Assembly: GCA_023955225.1 (NCBI GenBank)
Contig: JAGSGJ010000020.1
Span: 1-38,029 of the forward strand
Length of the DNA: 38,029 nucleotides
From: Sulfurovum sp.
Lineage (GTDB): Bacteria; Campylobacterota; Campylobacteria; Campylobacterales; Sulfurovaceae
Direction: 5' to 3'
Shown here in pieces: positions 32,696-38,029 of the stretch; the stretch's first letter is position 1, and every line of letters begins with the position of its first letter. The notes below the pieces were generated by a model. It was not told the DNA's origin. It saw nothing but the letters and a program-made list of their open reading frames with translations, and did no database searches. A program made the translations under genes and the position numbers.

Positions 32696-35113
32696 ATGAA
32701 GTTAAATGTTAAAGCATTAACGCTTTTGCTAAGTGCAGGCGTTATATTATCATTAACAGGATGTGGTGGTAGTTCTAGTAGCAGTGGAACAGTTACTGAC
32801 TCAGAACCTGGACCAGGTGAGTTAGGTTATCAAGTGCTCTCAGAAGACAATAAGACAATAACATATGTAGATTATACAGATGGGACACGTGACTCAGTAA
32901 TATCAGCTGCTGCAGCAGAGTATCATACAGGTGTAGACTTCAATAATACATTGTTTGATAGTGCTGATAAGAAATGTCAAAACTGTCACAATGAACTTTA
33001 TGATACATGGAAAAGCTCTATGCATGGTCAATCTTGGGATGACAAAATTTTCCAAAGTAAATTTCAAGATTTCCTGCGTACTCACTTAGCAAAAATTGGT
33101 GAAGATAAGACAGCAGTAGGTGGTATAGTATACCAGCAAGCAACTATTATTGATGGTGATGGTGTAGGGTCTAAGAACATGTTTAGTGGTGCTTCACAAA
33201 CATGTATCAAGTGTCATGCTCCAGGTGCTTACTATGCAGGTGATGTACGAGTAACTGTAACTGAACTAATGGATGCAGCGGCCGATCTTAACTTAACTCA
33301 ATTAAAATTGGATCATGAATTAAATGCTCCTCATGGAGAGACTGCAGTAATAGCTGCGAACAGTCATCAAGGAAAGATCTATAAAGCAACTTTCCAGATT
33401 GGACATGAGGCAAACCGTGAAGGTATTAACTGTGCGTTCTGTCATAGTATAGAGACACCTAGACTTATGTCAGGAGATGGTATGGATAATGGTTTGTATA
33501 CATTAGCAAAAGATATGCGTGTAGGACCTCATGGACCAGTTAAACAGGCAGCTGGAACTGATCTCATCCATGATGACAATGCAAGTAGTCTTCCTATGAA
33601 TAAGTTCTTTAGACTTTGGGGACCAGAGAAGTATCACACAACAGGTGCTACTACTGCACATACGCCTAAAGGTGTAAATGTTGATCATGCTGCAGGTGAA
33701 TTTGATATTGGCAAAAAATTTGATGGTCGTTACACAATGACAAGTAAAGACATCAATGGAACTGATGGAAAAACACACTTTACAGGTGGACCATTCTATG
33801 GACCATATGGTGTAACTGGTACAACTAATGAAAATGGAACAGATGAGACGAACAGAACAGCGCTCGTCAATCCACACTATGATGTTGAAGGAAATAATCA
33901 CTTTGGAGAAAGTGGTAAAGGACTGTGTCTTTCATGTCACCAACGTTCTGCAGGTGCATGGTCAAAAGAAGCTGGAGCATTCATGGAACTCTGTTCAACT
34001 CAAATGGCAGTTACAACGGGTGATGATACTGCTTCAAATGATTCGATGAGTTCACCGAAATGTCAAAAATGTCATATGGAGAGAATAGAAGGTACTGTAC
34101 TTCATCAGTGGGCACGTCCGGACAAGTTATTTACACTTGCTGATAATCCTGCTCTAACAGGCCATTTTGATCCTGAGGATCCAGACAATTATGGTGATGA
34201 CAATCCTGTTGCTGCTGGTTGGTTGAATTCACATGCATTCTTGGGAGCAAGTAAGACATTTATAGACCCAACAAGAAAGGCTAGTGCAAAAGCAAAAATT
34301 CAAAGTGGCTTTGATGCTACACTAGAAGAGTGGAACAATGGATCCGTACTAGTAGTTACTACAACTTTAACAAATAAAACTGCCCATATGTTCCCTGGAG
34401 CACACCCTATGCGTCGAACTTTAACGCGTGTGATTGTTACTGATGAAAATGGAGAAAAGATAGAATTTGGGGATGCTTATGGTCAATCGACATTTGATTA
34501 CATTGAAAATAATGTTCAACCATTACTTAATAAGAAACTACACTCAAGTGCATTAGAAGGTGGAGTAGTACCTGTAGCTAATAATGGAAGTGAAAATCTA
34601 AGCTTCCCTGGAAAAGTTGCTGACCTAAGTGGTGATGCAATTAGTAGTCAGAAATTTGATGGTACGGTTGTAACTCTTACAGCAGTAGATGGTACTGTTG
34701 GAAGTCAAACAGTATCTGCTACAGGAGTGACAACAGGAACGAATAGTAATGCTGCAATTGTTGATAGTAATGATAGCAGTAACTTTACAAGAATCTATGG
34801 ACATGAAACAGGTAAGAGATATGATCTTGACAAAAATTCATCAACACCTCCTGTCTTTGTCGTTCGTCCAGGATTTGACTCAAATGTGGTTGGAAATGAT
34901 AACCGTTTAAGCCCTAATGAGACTGAGACTTATCATCTTGTTTATAATATTGCAGGTAAAACTGGTATCAAAGTAGAGTATAGAGTCTATTACATGCAAA
35001 AAGGTGCTAATGGTAAATTCATTGCTGCTGATGATGGTTTCTTAAACCAAGCTGCTAGTGATGCTAAAAAACTATTGGTTACAGAAGTAGGTACTTATAG
35101 CGAAACCCTATAA
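32696..35113 (+). CDS. Pentaheme c-type cytochrome lipoprotein
   Basis: An 805-residue protein with a lipoprotein signal (LTGC, C23) and a serine/glycine spacer. Five CxxCH sites: CQNCH (94-98), CIKCH (about 170), CAFCH (about 245), CLSCH (about 410) and CQKCH (about 455). From about residue 540 it is heme-free and strand-rich (TNKTAHMFPGAHPMRRTLTRVIV). The N-terminal part resembles cytochrome c554-like multiheme proteins. It is probably membrane-anchored outside the cytoplasm and moves electrons or reduces a small substrate; the substrate is unknown. It is a monocistronic unit, closed by a hairpin at 35125-35152, with an elaborate upstream region. Confidence 0.88.
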   Translation: MKLNVKALTLLLSAGVILSLTGCGGSSSSSGTVTDSEPGPGELGYQVLSEDNKTITYVDYTDGTRDSVISAAAAEYHTGVDFNNTLFDSADKKCQNCHNELYDTWKSSMHGQSWDDKIFQSKFQDFLRTHLAKIGEDKTAVGGIVYQQATIIDGDGVGSKNMFSGASQTCIKCHAPGAYYAGDVRVTVTELMDAAADLNLTQLKLDHELNAPHGETAVIAANSHQGKIYKATFQIGHEANREGINCAFCHSIETPRLMSGDGMDNGLYTLAKDMRVGPHGPVKQAAGTDLIHDDNASSLPMNKFFRLWGPEKYHTTGATTAHTPKGVNVDHAAGEFDIGKKFDGRYTMTSKDINGTDGKTHFTGGPFYGPYGVTGTTNENGTDETNRTALVNPHYDVEGNNHFGESGKGLCLSCHQRSAGAWSKEAGAFMELCSTQMAVTTGDDTASNDSMSSPKCQKCHMERIEGTVLHQWARPDKLFTLADNPALTGHFDPEDPDNYGDDNPVAAGWLNSHAFLGASKTFIDPTRKASAKAKIQSGFDATLEEWNNGSVLVVTTTLTNKTAHMFPGAHPMRRTLTRVIVTDENGEKIEFGDAYGQSTFDYIENNVQPLLNKKLHSSALEGGVVPVANNGSENLSFPGKVADLSGDAISSQKFDGTVVTLTAVDGTVGSQTVSATGVTTGTNSNAAIVDSNDSSNFTRIYGHETGKRYDLDKNSSTPPVFVVRPGFDSNVVGNDNRLSPNETETYHLVYNIAGKTGIKVEYRVYYMQKGANGKFIAADDGFLNQAASDAKKLLVTEVGTYSETL

Positions 35114-35124
35114 AATTACAACTA

Positions 35125-35152
35125 TATTCCACCCAATCCATTGGGTGGAATA
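35125..35152 (+). terminator. Hairpin after the cytochrome gene
   Basis: A perfect 12-bp stem (35125-35136 with 35141-35152) and loop TCCA, 11 bases after the stop. It is a terminator-like stem but lacks a strong U-tract. Confidence 0.7.
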
Positions 35153-35308
35153 ATACTAACTACAATCCCCTATTTCCATAATTTATTTCACATTAAATCT
35201 ATTAAATTTTTTCTTTTTGACATATATTTTTATCATTATGCAAAATGAACTACTGTATTAATAGTAAATAATTTATAATTGTATTTTATATTTTGATTAT
35301 TCGAGTGT

Positions 35309-35342
35309 AGGAAGCATGTGTCTAACCAAAGGTAACTTCAGT
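35309..35342. other. Structured intergenic element
   Basis: GTGTCTAAC and GTTAAACAC pair over 9 positions with a single mismatch and enclose a smaller AAG/CTT hairpin. It lies between the cytochrome gene and the 3' end of the convergent peptidoglycan-binding gene. There is no U-tract. It may stabilise the 3' end of the latter transcript. Confidence 0.3.
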
Positions 35343-35361
35343 TAAACACGAAGAAGTATGT

Positions 35362-36123
35362 CTATTGATATGCACTTTTTACGGGTTGCATCTTTAATAT
35401 TTGAGTAGGTGCTTCCTGTTTGACACCTAATCCTTTTAATGAACCGATCGTATCCTCGATATTTTTGTCATTTATCTCTTTTGCAGAACTGACTAGCTGG
35501 TACTCTTCTTCAAAATCAAGTGATGATCCAGAAGATAAGCCTTTAGCACCTTTATACTGTGCAATGGAGTTGCGTGTACCACTTCCTACCACACCGTCTA
35601 TCTTAGAGAAATAAAAGCCGTGTATCTTTAAGGCTGTTTGTATCTTCTTGCCTTTACTTCGTTTGTCCGTACCACTAGAAATAAGATATCTGTCAAATTC
35701 AAAAAGTGTTCCTAAAAAGATCAAAGCATCCTTTGACTCAGGTTTTAGAGAAGCAGTATTACTTATCTCATAGGCTATATTCATCTCTTTAATCGCTGAA
35801 CGTGTCTCAAAAGAGTTGACTTCACCGTCGATCTGTCCACGATAAAAACCTAAACTTGCCAATGCTTTTTGAATCTTCATTTGATCACTGTTTTTCGGTG
35901 CCACATAGCTTCTTTGTTTTTTGACTGCTCTTTGTTGCTGCGCTGCAGGTGCTTGCTGGGAAGGTTGTGGAGCATTACTCTTATAGACCTCATTGGTAAT
36001 CACAGAACCCACTGCACCACCGACTAAACCACCTACAAGACCATCTGCAAAATCAGCATGTGCAACATTCCCTACAAGTAAAGCCCCCATAAGTAAACCC
36101 GAAACACTTTGTATCTTTTTCAT
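35362..36123 (-). CDS. Exported protein with two peptidoglycan-binding repeats
   Basis: A 253-residue protein with a signal peptide (about residues 1-24, ending VAHA), a glycine-zipper segment (DGLVGGLVGGAVGSVI), a glutamine/alanine-rich linker, and two PG_binding_1-type repeats (KIQKALASLGFYRGQIDGEV and KIQTALKIHGFYFSKIDGVV). It probably tethers to the cell wall from the periplasm; no catalytic domain is seen. The ATG at 36123 has AAGGA 8 bases upstream and is preferred over the ATG at 36129. TATAAT at 36151-36146 is a likely -10. Confidence 0.85.
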   Translation of the reverse strand: MKKIQSVSGLLMGALLVGNVAHADFADGLVGGLVGGAVGSVITNEVYKSNAPQPSQQAPAAQQQRAVKKQRSYVAPKNSDQMKIQKALASLGFYRGQIDGEVNSFETRSAIKEMNIAYEISNTASLKPESKDALIFLGTLFEFDRYLISSGTDKRSKGKKIQTALKIHGFYFSKIDGVVGSGTRNSIAQYKGAKGLSSGSSLDFEEEYQLVSSAKEINDKNIEDTIGSLKGLGVKQEAPTQILKMQPVKSAYQ

Positions 36124-36281
36124 AATCATTTTCCTTATATGTATAATTATATATTTATAGAACAGTATATTTGTTCATTTTAGGATAATAAAGCTTAATA
36201 ATCAGATGTAACTATTTTAGTTGTGAGAAAAATATATTTTAGGATGAATAGTCAGTAGTGAGATAAAGAGAAAGGAATTGA

Positions 36282-36698
36282 TTATCTTTTTTGTAGAAAA
36301 AGTGTTATAACAAGCCAGATCACTCCGACTGTTATAAAGATATATGAGCCAATGGACCAAAGTTCAAAATGAAAGATTTCTTCCTTTAAACTGAAAAAAC
36401 TATCTATAGGTACGCCCCCAGTCAATAAAATAAAAGCTATGACAAAAAAACCGATTATATATGGAAGCATTAAGATACCAATAAATAAAGAGACTCCCGA
36501 GTAATCATCTAGTATATTTAGAATTGTTCTTTTTATGTTTACCTGACTGAGTTTAATTTTTTTATGAAAGACTATTTTACTATGTTCAGTAGAAGGATGG
36601 AGGACATGTCTGACTTCCTGTGTTTTTTCATCCACTTTTTCAAGATCATTACCCCAGTCTAAATTTTCTTCTTCTATATTCGCTTTTCTTTCGTACAT
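36282..36698 (-). CDS. Unknown two-helix membrane protein under GEMM-like riboswitch control
   Basis: A 138-residue protein with an acidic N-terminal cytoplasmic stretch (about residues 1-65) and two or three transmembrane helices (about 72-95 and 113-135). I do not recognise the family. GAGG lies 6 bases before the ATG. The gene sits 166 bases downstream of riboswitch copy 3 and is the first gene on that transcript, which ties it to the same signal as the DUF4382 lipoprotein. A function in surface behaviour is inference only. Confidence 0.7.
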   Translation of the reverse strand: MYERKANIEEENLDWGNDLEKVDEKTQEVRHVLHPSTEHSKIVFHKKIKLSQVNIKRTILNILDDYSGVSLFIGILMLPYIIGFFVIAFILLTGGVPIDSFFSLKEEIFHFELWSIGSYIFITVGVIWLVITLFLQKR

Positions 36699-36864
36699 TA
36701 TGATCCTCTATTGTTGGTATTGCATCTATCAAACCCCCTATTAGGGTGTAATATATGATATGTTTAGTTTTTATTGGTACAACAAATAATTTTAAATCAA
36801 ATAAAACATATGTATAAAAAAGTAAAAAAGAAGAACTATACATAACACACAGGTGTTAGCATTT

Positions 36865-36932
36865 GGCAACTTGGCAATCTTAATATACTAAGACCCATAG
36901 CTTTCCGTCCTTGCTTCACAACAAGTTTGGCA
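36865..36932 (-). promoter_or_regulatory. GEMM-like (c-di-GMP-I family) riboswitch, copy 3
   Basis: Minus-strand element with the same GCCAAAC, GNRA-capped stem and GGACGGAAAGC core as copies 1 and 2. The second stem is again compensated (TCTTA with TAAGA around GTATAT), and the 3' strand is GCCAAGTTGCC. Immediately after it, TAACAC/GTGTTA forms a 6-bp hairpin (36844-36859), then TATGTATA and a T-rich run (36835-36816), which may be a terminator-type platform. Confidence 0.8.
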
Positions 36933-36968
36933 TAATCAATAATAATTAAAAATAATATTTGGTGATCA

Positions 36969-36999
36969 ATTATATTGGATATTTAATTAAATCAATCTT
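36969..36999 (-). promoter_or_regulatory. Promoter block ahead of riboswitch copy 3
   Basis: Minus-strand AAGATTGATTTAAT (36999-36986), 11 bases, then TATAAT (36974-36969). It is nearly identical to the block at 28734-28764. Transcription would begin about 30 bases before the riboswitch core. Confidence 0.6.
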
Positions 37000-37112
37000 A
37001 GACAAATAGATACTATTAGTTTCTACTATTTATTCTAAATATATCACAAAAAAGATACATTTATTACCTCTTCTATAAAATATATTGTATAATATCAAAA
37101 GAAGGAAGCCTT

Positions 37113-37577
37113 ATGATAGAGATGTTGAAAAACTTATTTGGTAAAAAGAAAGAAGAGGTCATTCCAGATCCTCCAGGAAGAACTTTTAAAAGAATTCTGA
37201 CTGGAAGGTATTTTGGATGTGAAGATGTCAATGCAGATGAAGATAGTATTGCCAAAGCAAAACAGGACAAGATAGACCAGATAAAAGAACTAGAGCTCGT
37301 ACCAATGTTTCTAAGATATACGTATGAGGATAAAAATAAAAGAGAAACTGAGGATGAAAAAAGCCATCCTGTCTCTGTAGATGTTGCATTTCAGAAAGAA
37401 GTGTTTGCAGAAAAGTGGAATATGATCCATATTACCGAAATTTCATTCACCGTATATTATGCTGACTTTAATGAATTTGAGAAAATGTCAGGTGTCAGTC
37501 TCTCTAATGACTTCAGAAATCTATCAACTACAACGTTTAACGGAAGAGATAGAAGAAAAGAGCATAGAGAAGCATAA
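37113..37577 (+). CDS. Hypothetical cytoplasmic protein, 154 residues
   Basis: A charged, mostly hydrophilic protein with no signal peptide or membrane helix. A short amphipathic start (MIEMLKNLFGKKKEE) and a central strand-rich part (VSVDVAFQKEVFAEKWNMIHITEISFTVYYA region) are all that can be described; I do not recognise a family. AAGGAAG lies 5-6 bases before the ATG, and TATAAT at 37088-37093 is a likely -10. The next gene follows after 32 bases, so the two may form a small operon. Confidence 0.7.
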   Translation: MIEMLKNLFGKKKEEVIPDPPGRTFKRILTGRYFGCEDVNADEDSIAKAKQDKIDQIKELELVPMFLRYTYEDKNKRETEDEKSHPVSVDVAFQKEVFAEKWNMIHITEISFTVYYADFNEFEKMSGVSLSNDFRNLSTTTFNGRDRRKEHREA

Positions 37578-37609
37578 AACCTCACAACGCTCAAATAAAA
37601 GAGATAAAC

Positions 37610-37939
37610 ATGGAAAGAAAACAGTTTTTCTGTAAGGAATGCAAACAACCCATAACGAAAAAAAGTGATTTGGCTGTTGTAGGTAATTCATTCCTCACCT
37701 ATCATAATGACTGCTTTAATGCTATCAAACATAAAAATGCCTATGCATTCTATTCAGGGTACAAAAGTAACGGTTGGTTCCCCTGGGTAATGCTTGTGCT
37801 CTTTAATATAATTTTGTGGGGTGCTTACTATTTTCTAAATGCTCCATTTGATGAAGTGTTGACTTTTAGTATGTTTATATTAGCAATGACACTTTTCTTT
37901 CGTGGAATGTCTTATGTTTTATATGAGCGTTTTTATTAG
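37610..37939 (+). CDS. Small membrane protein with an N-terminal zinc-finger-like motif
   Basis: A 109-residue protein. The first 35 residues hold CKEC and HNDC, a C-x2-C ... H-x2-C arrangement that resembles half of a LIM-type finger and probably binds zinc. Two transmembrane helices follow (about residues 58-76 and 83-103). The family is unrecognised. It starts 32 bases after the previous gene, with a weak ribosome-binding site (AAAAGAG). Confidence 0.7.
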   Translation: MERKQFFCKECKQPITKKSDLAVVGNSFLTYHNDCFNAIKHKNAYAFYSGYKSNGWFPWVMLVLFNIILWGAYYFLNAPFDEVLTFSMFILAMTLFFRGMSYVLYERFY

Positions 37940-38029
37940 TTGAATTAACAACATTATTTTAGTCTTTAATAAAGTGTAATTTAGACATATTTTTCACATT
38001 TTTTAAAAAAATATTAAACTTAAGAATAA

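Larger units (their letters stand above)
36699..37112. other. 414-base intergenic region
   Basis: It contains the leader of the unknown membrane protein with riboswitch copy 3 and its promoter on the minus strand, and a TATAAT (37088-37093) with AAGGAAG for the plus-strand gene at 37113. A 64-codon minus frame here overlaps the riboswitch platform and is not counted as a gene. Nothing else is seen. Confidence 0.6.

Noticed and set aside
35125..35152. Stem-loop as an operator or attachment site
   Set aside because: Its position directly after the cytochrome stop and single perfect stem fit a transcript end better.
36649..36843. 64-codon minus-strand open frame upstream of the unknown membrane protein
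   Set aside because: It overlaps the start of the real gene in another frame and part of the riboswitch leader; no good ribosome-binding site.
28470..36932. The three copies considered as a mobile REP-like repeat or CRISPR-type repeat
   Set aside because: They are irregularly spaced, all in the same orientation upstream of gene starts, and differ by compensated stem changes, which fits an RNA regulator.

Overview
The window looks like chromosomal DNA of a free-living Campylobacterota bacterium, most likely a Sulfurovum- or Sulfurimonas-like hydrogen/sulfur lithotroph. This is an inference from the AT-rich sequence, short intergenic gaps and gene families: a cytoplasmic group-2 type [NiFe] hydrogenase, a multiheme c cytochrome, SPFH/NfeD, a GGDEF-EAL protein and a Y-family polymerase with an internal insertion. 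I see no rRNA, tRNA, IS element, phage gene or CRISPR array.

Layout. 1-2.5 kb: tail of a thioredoxin-fold gene facing RNase Z plus a CDP-alcohol phosphatidyltransferase, then a small heat-shock protein with a consensus promoter. 2.5-6.4 kb: a PfpI/DJ-1 protein, the stomatin pair slipin/NfeD, and an unknown 82-residue protein overlapping a Mut7-C RNase. 6.1-11.2 kb, minus strand: DUF503 protein, Lon-like protease and alanine dehydrogenase in a tight cluster, then a DksA-like protein without its zinc finger and a double UspA protein. 11.4-18.2 kb, plus strand: a P-type cation ATPase, then the hydrogenase. Its small subunit is fused behind an FAD/NAD(P) reductase and a BFD-type [2Fe-2S] domain, and a candidate 31-codon ORF sits in the spacer before the large subunit. 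18.2-27.5 kb: housekeeping genes (arfB, metK, macro-domain protein, pfkA, LOG protein, valS, a Sel1 protein) and small membrane proteins. 27.5-31.1 kb: a DUF4382 lipoprotein, two tandem GEMM-like (c-di-GMP-I family) riboswitches in its leader, and a membrane PAS-GGDEF-EAL protein just upstream. 31.1-38 kb: a Y-family polymerase, a five-heme lipoprotein cytochrome with a structured promoter region, a peptidoglycan-binding protein, a third GEMM-like riboswitch ahead of an unknown membrane protein, and two orphan genes.

Two systems stand out. First, three GEMM-like RNAs with covarying stems. Two of them share an almost identical promoter block at identical spacing. A gene that probably makes or breaks c-di-GMP lies next to them, so this looks like a local c-di-GMP circuit controlling a surface lipoprotein and an unknown membrane protein. 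Second, the hydrogenase looks like a compact two-polypeptide H2:NAD(P) oxidoreductase: the module that would accept hydrogenase electrons is built into the small subunit. Neither small subunit nor large subunit has an export signal, so it should act in the cytoplasm. Linking it to reductant supply for CO2 fixation is inference.
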